A DNA stretch of 64,000 nucleotides, taken from Frankia alni ACN14a. GTDB lineage: Bacteria; Actinomycetota; Actinomycetes; Frankiales; Frankiaceae. Where the stretch lies: assembly GCF_000058485.1 (NCBI RefSeq), contig NC_008278.1, forward strand, positions 2,908,962 to 2,972,961, in the 5' to 3' direction. Made by a program: the position numbers and the translations under genes. This document shows positions 41,500-49,945 of the stretch, one piece after another (the first letter of the stretch is position 1; each line of letters starts with the position of its first letter). The notes beneath the pieces are model-generated. The model saw nothing but the letters and a program-made list of their open reading frames with translations. It was not told the DNA's origin and searched no databases.

Positions 41500-44243
41500 G
41501 ATCTGATCCGGGCGAGGTCTGTCTGGACGGTGGCGCGGGCCAGGCGCAGGCAGTGCCGTTCGGATGCCAGGTCGGGGCCGATCATGCGAGCGTGGTGCAG
41601 GTGCAGCAGGTCGGCCAGCATCTGGTCCAGGTCGAGGCCGTCTCGGGCGGCGAGGGTCCGGTAGGTGGCCAGCGCCGCGGTCAGGCCGTCGTCTCCGTAG
41701 GGCGCGCGGGCCTCGGCGAGTTGGGCGGGTTCCAGGCGGGGCCCGCCGCCGTGGGGCGCGTGGTCGACGAGCCAGCGCGCACCGTCACCGGTGAATCCAT
41801 CAGCAATGGTGATCATTCCTGCTGCGGTGGCGCCCTGCCGGTTCCCGGACGGCCAGGCGAGGGCGGCGCGGGAGTCGGCAGCGAACACCGCTTCGGCTGC
41901 GGCGAGGGTCGGGCCGCGTCCCCAGCGGGTTTCGGGCCGGTAGGTAGCCAGGGTGTAGTCGGCCAGCAGTCCGTCGTTGTGCAGCCGCTCCGCCCACCCG
42001 GCGAGGTCGTGGGCGACGTCGGCGAACCGGGCGGCGCCGCATAGCGGGGTGCGTAGCCGTAGGTGTGGTTCGGGGTGTGGGTAGCGCAGGAACCACCAGC
42101 CCGTGGGCAGGCCGGGGAGTTCGCCCAGTCGGGTGAGGATGTGATCGGTGTGTCCGTGGAGGCGGGCGTCCAGCCAATGCGACCGGCCGGGCCTGTGGGC
42201 AAGGATGCTGACGGGATGGGCCGGCCGGGCAGGCGGGTGGTGGGCTGGCGGGGTGCGGGTGAGGGTGAGCAGGAGCTCGGCGGGTCTGCCGTCGATCCAC
42301 CCTGCCGGTCCGTCCGTCTCGGCGAGGACGGCGTGTCCGTGCCGGTCGAGATGGCTGCGCAGGACCCCGAGGTGGGCGTTCTCGTCCAGGTCGAGCCGTA
42401 GCCGTACGTCGTCGCCGCCGATCAGCACCTCTCGTGGCAGCCGGCGGCGTTCGTGGTGCTGGTGCCAGGCGGCCCGCCACTGCGACCAGGGTGCGGTGCG
42501 GGCGGGTAACGCCTCCGCGGGGATGATCCAGCGGGCCGGGTGCAGGATCGAACGACCCTGGCGGACCCGCGGGAGGAACGGCAACGTGCGAGCGTGCCCC
42601 CAGTCGAACCGGGCGCACGGCGCTGTCCACGCTGTCCAGATCTCGGTGAGGAAGCGGACGAGCGGCTGCTGGCGGGTCGTCAGGAGCACGCAATTGAACA
42701 ACAGCGGCTCGACCGGCCGACCAGTCAGGCGCGACACCAGCCAGAGCCGCTGCCCGTCGGCGGCCACCGCCAGGTCGTCCACCGTGCATACCGGATCGGG
42801 ATGGAGGTCGCCGACGGGCAGCACCGGTAGCAGCTCAGGCGTGCGGGCGACGGTAGCCAGCCGGGGGTCGAGCGGAGGCCCGGACAGCTGCACGGCGTCC
42901 GCGCCGGGTAAGGCTGTCGGCAGCTCGGCGTAGACGTTGCGGAACTGGTCCAGCTCGGTGGGGGTGAGCAGGTGCAGGAACCGGCCACCGGCCACACCGG
43001 CGTGGCGGGCCCCGCTCACCACCGTCAGGGTGAACGCGCCGCGGTCGAGGTCCTGAAGCGTTTCCGCGGTGAGAGTGAACCGCAGTTCGGTGTGCGGGAT
43101 CGGCGGCCGCTTGTCCTCGCTCCGAAGCCGTCCGAACAGATCGTCGTCCAGGACCACCTCGGCACATCCGTCCAGAGCAGCACCCTGGGCGAGGGTCGCG
43201 AGCAGAGCATCCCGGGCGGTGAACATCGCCGCATCACGGCGACGCGACCCCCGGTAACCAGCGGGGAACCCGAGAACGCCCACGACCTCCCGCAGCGGCA
43301 CAGCCGCGCCCGGCCCCCACCGCTCACTGAACGCGGAATGATAGGCGTCCCAGCCAGGCAGGCGTGGTGCGATGGCGACGAGCGCGGCGGCGGCGTCCTG
43401 CGCCTCGCGGACCACCGCGGGAGGCAACGTCACCGAGCAGTCGACCCGTAGATCGACCGCGATCCGCTCGCCTGGGTTGGGGAGAGCGATGTGGCGGGCC
43501 AGGTGCGCGGCCGGGTCGGTGACGGTCATCGGAGGGCGGACTGCCGACAGCAACACACCCGCGCCCACCAGGGCGGCCAGCAGTCGCTCCACCTTCGCGG
43601 TTGCCGTGGCCTGGCCGTCGGTCACCGTCGCGGCCAGTTCCCGGAACGGGATCGGGGCACGGGCCTTCTCGATCGCCACCCGCACCGGATCAGTCAGCTT
43701 GATCTCGACGTCCCACACTTGGTCGCCTTCGGCGCGTGCGCAGGGCAGCACCCATACCCCGCCGCGCGGATACCCCAGCGTGTTCGTCATGACTGTGACC
43801 TTGCGCAGCGTCGCCAGGTCCCGCTCCGCCGCTGCCGTGTAGTCGGCGACGGAGCGGTCGTCCAAGCGGACAACTTCGTGGTGCTGGTCGCCCCACCGGA
43901 CTGCCGCGCGGGGGCCGAACGCGAGGGGAGCCACGCCGGCGAACCTGCCGAAGGGCGTTGGCCGGGTCGTCCACCGCAGCAGATAGCGGACCGTCGTCTC
44001 CACCAGACGCCGCAGCCTGCGCGCTGCCATCGGTTCCTGGGCAAGCACGTGGGTGATCTGGGCGGCCAGCTCAGGGGCAGCCTGGCCGACGGCCGCCGCG
44101 AACTCCGGCAGCGCCCATACCTCCCGCAGCCACTCCAGCCACTCGCCGGCCTGGTTCGCGGTCAGATCGGGCCATGCGGGAAGCCGCAGATCTCGGGGGT
44201 AGGAGGCGGCCCTGATCAATGCCACGTTGGCCGCTTGGTACAT
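41496..44243 (-). CDS. lantibiotic dehydratase LanB
   Basis: A 915-aa protein with the N-terminal dehydratase (glutamylation) region over about residues 1-600, including LRRLVETTVRYLLRWTTRPTP near residue 85, and a C-terminal SpaB_C-like elimination region from about 640 (HPVSILAHRPGRSHWLDARL, then GWWFLRYPHPEPHLRLR). Full-length class I dehydratases are about 1000 residues, so this is a complete enzyme. It uses glutamyl-tRNA to dehydrate Ser and Thr. GGAG lies 8 nt before the ATG. The gene follows the precursor gene after a strong hairpin. Confidence 0.93.
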   Translation of the reverse strand: MYQAANVALIRAASYPRDLRLPAWPDLTANQAGEWLEWLREVWALPEFAAAVGQAAPELAAQITHVLAQEPMAARRLRRLVETTVRYLLRWTTRPTPFGRFAGVAPLAFGPRAAVRWGDQHHEVVRLDDRSVADYTAAAERDLATLRKVTVMTNTLGYPRGGVWVLPCARAEGDQVWDVEIKLTDPVRVAIEKARAPIPFRELAATVTDGQATATAKVERLLAALVGAGVLLSAVRPPMTVTDPAAHLARHIALPNPGERIAVDLRVDCSVTLPPAVVREAQDAAAALVAIAPRLPGWDAYHSAFSERWGPGAAVPLREVVGVLGFPAGYRGSRRRDAAMFTARDALLATLAQGAALDGCAEVVLDDDLFGRLRSEDKRPPIPHTELRFTLTAETLQDLDRGAFTLTVVSGARHAGVAGGRFLHLLTPTELDQFRNVYAELPTALPGADAVQLSGPPLDPRLATVARTPELLPVLPVGDLHPDPVCTVDDLAVAADGQRLWLVSRLTGRPVEPLLFNCVLLTTRQQPLVRFLTEIWTAWTAPCARFDWGHARTLPFLPRVRQGRSILHPARWIIPAEALPARTAPWSQWRAAWHQHHERRRLPREVLIGGDDVRLRLDLDENAHLGVLRSHLDRHGHAVLAETDGPAGWIDGRPAELLLTLTRTPPAHHPPARPAHPVSILAHRPGRSHWLDARLHGHTDHILTRLGELPGLPTGWWFLRYPHPEPHLRLRTPLCGAARFADVAHDLAGWAERLHNDGLLADYTLATYRPETRWGRGPTLAAAEAVFAADSRAALAWPSGNRQGATAAGMITIADGFTGDGARWLVDHAPHGGGPRLEPAQLAEARAPYGDDGLTAALATYRTLAARDGLDLDQMLADLLHLHHARMIGPDLASERHCLRLARATVQTDLARIRS

Positions 44244-44269
44244 CTCTGGCTCCGCGTCGCTGGATGGGC

Positions 44270-44301
44270 GGAGCGCCCGGCCGGAGTAGGCCGGGCGCTC
44301 C
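44270..44301 (-). terminator. attenuator-like hairpin between precursor and lanB
   Basis: GAGCGCCCGGCC (44271-44282) and its perfect complement (44289-44300) enclose a 6-nt loop; one more G-C pair extends the stem to 13 bp. It starts 14 nt after the precursor stop. RiPP operons often have such partial terminators, which keep precursor mRNA in excess over enzyme mRNA. Confidence 0.75.
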
Positions 44302-44314
44302 CGGGGCAGCGGGT

Positions 44315-44455
44315 TCAGCTGCCGTCAGCCTTGGTCGTGCATGCGTCCGACCTCGTGTTGCCCGAGCCACAGTTGTCATCGGTGCTGGTGGCGTGGCCGC
44401 TTGCGGCGGTTCCGGCGTCGACCAGGCGCAGATCCAGTTCGTAGTCGTCGTCCAT
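44315..44455 (-). CDS. FxLD-type lanthipeptide precursor peptide
   Basis: A 46-aa peptide encoded between a methyltransferase gene and lanB. The leader contains YELDLRLVDAG, a variant of the FxLD motif (Tyr for Phe at position 5) that names this precursor family. The core region (about 21-46) has Cys at 29 and 39, nine Ser/Thr (T23, S24, T25, S31, T34, S36, T40, T41, S46) and Asp at 26, 27, 37 and 44. This allows two thioether rings plus an Asp substrate for the methyltransferases. Its ATG overlaps the methyltransferase stop as TGATG, so the two are translationally coupled. The peptide follows the family pattern ...TDDxC...AC. Confidence 0.87.
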   Translation of the reverse strand: MDDDYELDLRLVDAGTAASGHATSTDDNCGSGNTRSDACTTKADGS

Positions 44456-45705
44456 CAGGGGGTTCCCTTCTCATGGGGGGTGAAGGCCAGGACGAGGCGG
44501 CAGTGCCGCTTGTCCAGGACCGCCCCGTCCGGCAGGTCGCCGTCCGGGGTGCGCGTGGGAAGGACATGCAGCACCGGCGGCGGGCTGCCCGCCTCCACCC
44601 ACGCACGCATGTGCTCGACCATCCGCCCGGCCGCCGCAGCGGCCACAATCCCGTGGGCGCATGCTCCAAGATCGAAATGCCGGTCGGTCCAGCGCAGCGC
44701 CGACCGGTAGGTCAGCGTCCCGGCCTCCAAGGTGGCCGGGACGGCGAACCGCCACGAAGGCGTGACGATGCCGGCCTCGACGGCGTCCTCCTGCGCGGAG
44801 AGCACAACGAACTGTTCCGCGTCGCGTCGCGGCCGGGTCGCCAGCCACAGATCGAGGTCGGACAGGTCAGTGCGGGGCGGCAGGCTCACCCCGGCCCACA
44901 CCTGCTCGCGCGGCGTCGTAAGGAGATCAGCGACCGCGGCCGGGTCGACGTGCTGGCCCTCATCCAGCCGCAGATGAACCCCGTCCGCGATGTCTACGTA
45001 GCGCACCTCACGGGCGCCGGCGCCCTGCATCGAGACGAACCCGCACAACCGCTGGCTCACGCTGACCAGACGGTCCTCGCGGCGCCGCAACGCCCACGAC
45101 CGGGACATCCCGAACGTGCGCAGCGGCAGCACCAGCACGCCATCATCGGTGAGCTGATCGATCCACGCGGGCGGGATATCCCACGACCCGACCGTGACGA
45201 TGATCAGGTCGAAGGTGCGGGCCGGCACGATCGGATGCTCGGCGTCCGCGCACACCACGGTGACGTCGTCATAGCCGGCCGCAGCCAGGCAGGAGACCGC
45301 CCGATCGGTCACCTCACGGTCGATGTCGACCGTGGTGACCGATCCCGATGCGCCCACGAGTTCCCGCAGCAGCGAAGCGTTGTAGCCACCGCTGCCGATT
45401 TCCAGCACGTGGCGGCCATCCAGCCCGTTGAGCGCGTCCGCCGCCTGACCAAGCATCCGCGCGATCAGGAACGGCGCCGACACCGAGCTGATGGCTTCGT
45501 CGCCGCGCATCTTCTTCAGGACAGCTTCGTTCTCATACGCCTGTTCCAGCGGAAGGCCCGGCGTGAACAGCTCACGGGGAACGGTCCGCAGCGCCCTCTC
45601 CACCTCCGGTCGCGGCGAGGAGCCTTCCGCCGCCTGATCGGCCACGAACCGGTCGACCATCGCGTTACGAAGGCTCTCGCTGCCCATCGTGCCGACGCTC
45701 GTCAT
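44455..45705 (-). CDS. FxLD-system methyltransferase (PIMT-like)
   Basis: A 416-aa protein of the same family and length as the one at 38320-39570. It has VPRELFTPGLPLEQAY, VLEIGSGGYNASLL (motif I one residue shorter than in the paralogue), TVDIDREVTD and LIIVTVGSWDIPPAWIDQL. The first gene of the operon, it carries GAGAGG 6 nt before ATG and shares its stop with the precursor start. It fits the 'methyltransferase, FxLD system' type, expected to act on the lanthipeptide. Confidence 0.87.
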   Translation of the reverse strand: MTSVGTMGSESLRNAMVDRFVADQAAEGSSPRPEVERALRTVPRELFTPGLPLEQAYENEAVLKKMRGDEAISSVSAPFLIARMLGQAADALNGLDGRHVLEIGSGGYNASLLRELVGASGSVTTVDIDREVTDRAVSCLAAAGYDDVTVVCADAEHPIVPARTFDLIIVTVGSWDIPPAWIDQLTDDGVLVLPLRTFGMSRSWALRRREDRLVSVSQRLCGFVSMQGAGAREVRYVDIADGVHLRLDEGQHVDPAAVADLLTTPREQVWAGVSLPPRTDLSDLDLWLATRPRRDAEQFVVLSAQEDAVEAGIVTPSWRFAVPATLEAGTLTYRSALRWTDRHFDLGACAHGIVAAAAAGRMVEHMRAWVEAGSPPPVLHVLPTRTPDGDLPDGAVLDKRHCRLVLAFTPHEKGTP

Positions 45706-46226
45706 GGTGTCCTCTCTCGATTTCGCAACTCAGCGGCATGTACGACGTCGACGGTCAACCTGTCACCTCAATCGCTAGATGAATTGTCCCCGCAACTAGT
45801 TCAATGATTCGGATGAACTGTGTTCCCGGGGGTCTCCGTCGTCGTCCGAGTCTGCCACCGCCACTGCGCTCTACCTCGAGCGGCTGCGCGGCCCTGGTCG
45901 CCCGCACCCGCCGGCGCGGACCGACCCGCGGATCAAGGCCGTCTCCCGCTTTTGCTGGCTAGCGTGACCCACCACGATGGTGCGAACCGACAGCGCCGGC
46001 ACTCGCGGAGGGACAGGGGTCCATTTCCACCTCCTTTTGCGGAACGTCGGCGATGAGGCTGGGAGTAGGGCCGCCGGCTAGAAGCGGTTGGTTCCTGGGG
46101 GTGTTCTCACCATGCACGTCCGCGGCCCGTTGGGAAAGGGCTGTGCGCCTAGTTGGCACAGACGATGCGGAACACGCAAAACCTGTGCACATCCCAACAC
46201 ACCCCGCTATGGTGCAGGCGGGGGTG
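45706..46226. promoter_or_regulatory. divergent regulatory region of the lanthipeptide cluster
   Basis: About 520 bp separate the divergent methyltransferase and XRE genes, with no convincing gene inside. A direct repeat GATGAAyTGT (45778-45787 and 45812-45821, 34 bp apart) flanks the palindrome AACTAGTT (45794-45801); this AT-richer segment lies about 75-115 nt upstream of the lan operon start and is the best operator candidate. On the other side, TATGGT at 46208 could be a -10 box for the regulator. Confidence 0.5.
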
Positions 46227-47594
46227 ATGCCCATGGACTCCACCTCGAACCACGATCCGACGATCGGTGAAACGATCCGGCTCGCTCGCCTCGCGGCCCA
46301 CCAAAGCCAGCGGCAACTCGGCGCGACGCTGGGCTACTCCGCCTCGGCAATCAGCCGGCTGGAAACAGGCAAGAGCTCCCTAGACCTGGACACGCTGCGT
46401 TCCATAGCAAACGTCCTGCACATTCCCCCGGAACAACTCGGGCTGGCTCCCGCCCACCGCAATCCCTCCGACACGCCCGTCGCCCCCGCAACCCTGGAGA
46501 TACCTGCTGCTACGCTGACCGCGACGGACACGAAGGATGGTGACGACCGGGTGCATCGGCGCAGGTTCCTCGCGGCCGGAGCAGGAGCAGCCGCCGCGGT
46601 AGCCATCGGGGCGCCCGCCCATGCGACGCCAGCACCACCGCAGGAGATATCGACCGCCCGGCTGGACCAGGTGCTGTTCACCGCCGCTCCCGCTGTAGCC
46701 CCCGTGGCCGTCGAGCAGTTACGGGCCGCGCTCGCCGCCGCCCGCAGCGACTTCCGTGCCGCCCGGTACGCCACCCTCGCCGATCAGCTACCCCACCTGA
46801 TCACCCTCGGTGAGACAAGCCAGGCGGCAAGCATCGGAACTATCCGCGAGGCCACGTCCGCCGTCCTCGCCGACACGTACTCCCTCACCACCGAGTGGTG
46901 CATCAAGCAGCACCAAGACCCGCTGGCATGGGTCACCGCCGACCGGGCACTGCGTGCCGCTCGCGCGAGCGGCAACCCGACGACCCTCGGCGAAGCCGCC
47001 CGCATGGTCGCCATCGCGATGCGCCGCGTCGGCCACTACGACGCCGCCGCGGACCTGCTCACCACCACCGCGCTCAACCTCGGCGCCGACCACGGCAACC
47101 CCGACCCCAACACCCTCGCCGCGTACGGCTCCCTGCTGCTGACCGCCTCCTACGCCGCAGCGCAAGGCGGCAACCGACCCACCGCCCTGGACCTGGCCGG
47201 CGAAGCCGAACAAGCAGCGCACCGCCTGCACGACCGCCCCGTCACCGGCCTGTTCACCCCGGACTTCACCACCCAGCAGGTCGCGCTCTACCGCATCGGC
47301 GTCCACCTCGCCCTCGGCGACAGCACCGGAGCCCTCACCCACGCCCGCACCGTCGACGTCACCCGCCTACCCTCCCCGGAACGGCAAGCCCGATACTGCC
47401 TCGACGTCGCCCGCACCTACCGCACCCTCGGCAAACCGGACAAGGTCTACCAGGCCCTGCTCGCCGCCGAACGGTACGCACCAGAAGACGTCCGACGCCC
47501 CAGCGTCAGAACCGTCGTCGGTGAACTGCTCTACGCCCCAGGCAACATGCCCGGACTCCGCACCTTCGCCCACCGCATCGGCGCCTCCGCGTGA
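46227..47594 (+). CDS. XRE-family regulator with TPR-like C-terminus
   Basis: A 455-aa protein. The helix-turn-helix lies at about residues 10-65 (IGETIRLARLAAHQSQRQLG, then YSASAISRLETGK). A linker contains RRRFLAAGAGAAAAV, a twin-Arg-like hydrophobic stretch common in this regulator type. The C-terminal 300 residues are helical repeats resembling TPRs, probably a ligand or peptide sensor. ATG at 46227, 46233 or 46209 are all possible. It is divergent from the lan operon and likely controls it. Confidence 0.85.
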   Translation: MPMDSTSNHDPTIGETIRLARLAAHQSQRQLGATLGYSASAISRLETGKSSLDLDTLRSIANVLHIPPEQLGLAPAHRNPSDTPVAPATLEIPAATLTATDTKDGDDRVHRRRFLAAGAGAAAAVAIGAPAHATPAPPQEISTARLDQVLFTAAPAVAPVAVEQLRAALAAARSDFRAARYATLADQLPHLITLGETSQAASIGTIREATSAVLADTYSLTTEWCIKQHQDPLAWVTADRALRAARASGNPTTLGEAARMVAIAMRRVGHYDAAADLLTTTALNLGADHGNPDPNTLAAYGSLLLTASYAAAQGGNRPTALDLAGEAEQAAHRLHDRPVTGLFTPDFTTQQVALYRIGVHLALGDSTGALTHARTVDVTRLPSPERQARYCLDVARTYRTLGKPDKVYQALLAAERYAPEDVRRPSVRTVVGELLYAPGNMPGLRTFAHRIGASA

Positions 47595-47751
47595 ACAATC
47601 CCCGAAGACCACTTTCCCCAGGCGGTGCGAACGGGTGAGCCGGCTCTGTACCGCACCGGCCGGCCATGCGGATGGTCTGCTTCTCCAGGCCCACGACGAT
47701 CAGGAGAATCCCCTCAGGGACCCGTTGAAGATCGTGCGGGGTGCGAGGCTC

Positions 47752-47829
47752 AGGATGGTGTTGGTGCACGCGGCGGATCGCCGCCTCGACAGCCGGCGTC
47801 TGAGTGGTGTTCTGGCTTAGGACGAGGCC
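47752..47829 (-). pseudogene. fragment of a FxLD-type methyltransferase N-terminus
   Basis: In the 275-nt gap between convergent genes, the minus strand encodes SQNTTQTPAVEAAIRRV, which matches the start of the lan methyltransferases (CQDTVKTPEVETAIRDV). The match ends within about 20 residues and no start or SAM motif follows. It suggests a third methyltransferase gene was lost by recombination here. Confidence 0.45.
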
Positions 47830-47869
47830 AGGCGGGCGCGTGGTTCGCTGGCGGATCGATCCGCGGCTT

Positions 47870-48424
47870 CTACGCCGGCACGTTCTGCGAGCGGCGGATG
47901 ATGGTGTCGTAGGTGTCGGCGGTGCGGTGCAGCCCGCCCGCGAGGCTTCGGGCGAAGGTGTCGAGGCGGTCCTGCACGTCGGCGGCGTGTTCGTCGGGCT
48001 CGGCGAGTTGTTCGAGCTCGAGGAACACGCCGGCGCCGTCGACCTCATCGAGGCAGAGAGTGATGTGCCCGTGGCGGGTGGTGCGGCGTCGTTTGACGAT
48101 GCGGACGGTCGGGGTGAAGCCCATGGCGAGGATTGCCTGGTGCATCTGCTCGCGGTCGGCGATCTCGGTTTCCTGTTCGTCGCAGGCCATGGTGTTGTCG
48201 ACCGGGGTTTTCACCGTGAACAGGTGCCGGCCGTCCTGGCTGCGTAGGCGCGCGAAGGGAACTCCGATGCGGCCCATGCCGTACCGCCAGCCGGCGCGGG
48301 CGTAAGCCTGGTCGTCCTGGACGACGGGCGGGGTGAGCGTCAGACCGCGGTGCTGCAGGGCGGCGTGGAGCTCGTCGGGGTCGTCGACGCGGTACTTGAC
48401 CTCGATCTCGCGGATGGGGCTCAC
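47870..48424 (-). CDS. CYTH-domain protein (CyaB/thiamine-triphosphatase type)
   Basis: A 184-aa protein starting with GTG: SPIREIEVKYRVDDPDEL contains the ExExK start of CYTH enzymes. FARLRSQDGRHLFTVKTPV, TEIADREQM, RIVKRRRT and CLDEVDGAGVFLELEQL supply the conserved basic and acidic residues lining the tunnel. CYTH proteins bind or hydrolyse triphosphates (inorganic triphosphate, ThTP) or, in class IV, act as adenylate cyclases. GGAGG precedes the start. It is the last gene of the radical SAM operon. Confidence 0.85.
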   Translation of the reverse strand: MSPIREIEVKYRVDDPDELHAALQHRGLTLTPPVVQDDQAYARAGWRYGMGRIGVPFARLRSQDGRHLFTVKTPVDNTMACDEQETEIADREQMHQAILAMGFTPTVRIVKRRRTTRHGHITLCLDEVDGAGVFLELEQLAEPDEHAADVQDRLDTFARSLAGGLHRTADTYDTIIRRSQNVPA

Positions 48425-48504
48425 AGGGCGGGGTCCTCCAAGGCGTCCGGGGGCGACCGAAGCCTAGCGGGACCGGGCCGGGCGGAAGGGGCGCCGGGCC
48501 GGGG

Positions 48505-49323
48505 TCAGAAAAGCGTGTCGGGTTCGTCGGCGCCGCCGGCCACGGTGATGGGGCGGGGTTGGGCGCCGGGGATGGTGAGGGTCAGGGTGAGCGCGGAGTG
48601 ATCGGACAGCTTCGTAAGGCGGGGCTCGTCGAGGTAGTCGCAGGCCTCGACACGGTCGCGCAGCGCGGCGGAGCAGAAGGCGTGGTCGTAGCGATAGCCG
48701 TCGCCGGAACGGCCGACCCAACTGTAGGCGGCGTCGGTGGGGTGCAGGACGCGGAAGGCGTCGACGAGGCAGTGTTCGTCGAGCAGGGCCCGGTAGAAGT
48801 CGTACTCGAACGGCGCGAAGAACGGGTAGCGCGGGCTGTGGTCGGGTTCGAGGATGTTCAGGTCGCCGAGCAGGACGGTGGGAAGGTGTTCGCTGCCGGC
48901 GAGCGCGGCGTGGCAGGCCGCGAGCCATTTGGTTTTGCGTTCGGTCTTCTCGGCGCTGGCGTCCCGGCTGGGCACGTACAGGCCGATGAGCCGTAGCGGG
49001 CCCAGGTCGGTGGGCACGGCGGCGGCGGCGGCGCGGGCGGCCAGGTAGCCGACCCGATCGGGGAACGGATCAGGTTCAGCCTCGACCCGGCTGACGACCA
49101 TGGTGCCGTAGTGGCCGTATTCGGGCCAGCGGTGCACCACCTGATGGCCGGCGCCGGCGAAGGCGTCGGCGAGCAGGTGGCATCCGGCGCTGTCTTTCGT
49201 CTCGGTGAGCACGAGGATCTGCTCGTCGCGGCTGGTAAGCCAGTCAAGCTGGCGTCGAGCACGGTCGGCTGACGGGTTACCGATGTTGAAGGTCAGCAAT
49301 GTCAGCTTGGCCGGAGAGGTCAC
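48505..49323 (-). CDS. endonuclease/exonuclease/phosphatase family protein
   Basis: A 272-aa protein with a GTG start (VTSPAKLTLLTFNIGNP) inside the end of the preceding gene. EEP motifs are intact: FNIGN, LVLTETKDS (metal-binding Glu), LLGDLNI (GDxN), YRYDHAFCS and KLSDHSALTL (SDHxxL). The family cleaves phosphodiester or phosphomonoester bonds in nucleic acids, lipids or small nucleotides. Here the substrate may be a nucleotide-like metabolite, given the kinase and CYTH neighbours. Confidence 0.85.
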   Translation of the reverse strand: MTSPAKLTLLTFNIGNPSADRARRQLDWLTSRDEQILVLTETKDSAGCHLLADAFAGAGHQVVHRWPEYGHYGTMVVSRVEAEPDPFPDRVGYLAARAAAAAVPTDLGPLRLIGLYVPSRDASAEKTERKTKWLAACHAALAGSEHLPTVLLGDLNILEPDHSPRYPFFAPFEYDFYRALLDEHCLVDAFRVLHPTDAAYSWVGRSGDGYRYDHAFCSAALRDRVEACDYLDEPRLTKLSDHSALTLTLTIPGAQPRPITVAGGADEPDTLF

Positions 49324-49945
49324 CGTTTCTCCGTTGTGCGTAGAGGATGAGGATCTGCTCGGCGAGCATCCTCCCAACCTCGGCACCGGGGAGGGCGGTG
49401 GAGTCCAAGACGGACACGGGCCAGCCCACCTCGGTTAAGGCGGCGACCGCATCCTGGTAGTAGCTGGTTTCGAGGCAGGCGGCGTCGGGGTGGCGTTCAA
49501 AGCGGCTGTTCGTGACCCCGCCGCGGGCGGCCATCCGCGCGGCGATCGCCGTCGGAGCTGCGGTGAGGATCACCGCCAGGTCCGGCTGCAACAACCCGGC
49601 GTTGATCTCCAAGATGGTGGGGATTGTGATCGCGTCGAAGCGTTGGAGGACGAGGCTGGAGGGGATGTACCGGTCGCTGACGACGACGTCCCCGGCGTCG
49701 AGGCGGGGGATGATTTCGGTGGTGACGTGGTGATGGCGGTCGCCGGCGACGAGGTGGGCGAGGGCGAGCCCGCGGTGGCTGTTGGTGCTGGCCCGGATGA
49801 GGTTCCCGATCGGGCTACGTGACGGTTCGGTAGTCGCATGGATCGGCACCTTCTGGTCGCGCAGGATCTCGGTGACCGTGGCGAGGGTGGTGGATTTTCC
49901 GACGCCGCCGGGTCCGTCGACGCTGACGAACAGGCCGGGCCTCAC
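49277..49945 (-). CDS. thymidylate-kinase-like P-loop kinase
   Basis: A 222-aa protein. The GTG start overlaps the radical SAM stop by 4 nt. VSVDGPGGVGKSTT is the P-loop, TTEPSRSPIG the dTMP-binding segment (usual EPG pattern partly changed) and VVSDRYIPSSLVLQ the DR[YF] signature. AARMAARGGVTNSRFE fits the LID region. It could phosphorylate dTMP or a modified nucleotide. Its place in a radical SAM/EEP/CYTH operon suggests a dedicated, non-housekeeping role. Confidence 0.85.
   Translation of the reverse strand: MRPGLFVSVDGPGGVGKSTTLATVTEILRDQKVPIHATTEPSRSPIGNLIRASTNSHRGLALAHLVAGDRHHHVTTEIIPRLDAGDVVVSDRYIPSSLVLQRFDAITIPTILEINAGLLQPDLAVILTAAPTAIAARMAARGGVTNSRFERHPDAACLETSYYQDAVAALTEVGWPVSVLDSTALPGAEVGRMLAEQILILYAQRRNGDLSGQADIADLQHR

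Larger units (their letters stand above)
38119..47811. repeat. 11-bp direct repeat bracketing the lanthipeptide block
   Basis: TGAGTGGTGTT occurs at 38119-38129 and 47801-47811, extending to 13 of 14 matches. Each copy sits at the edge of a broken gene (the ASDCG fragment and a methyltransferase-like fragment). It may be a short attachment or recombination core; a chance match cannot be excluded at this length. Confidence 0.4.
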
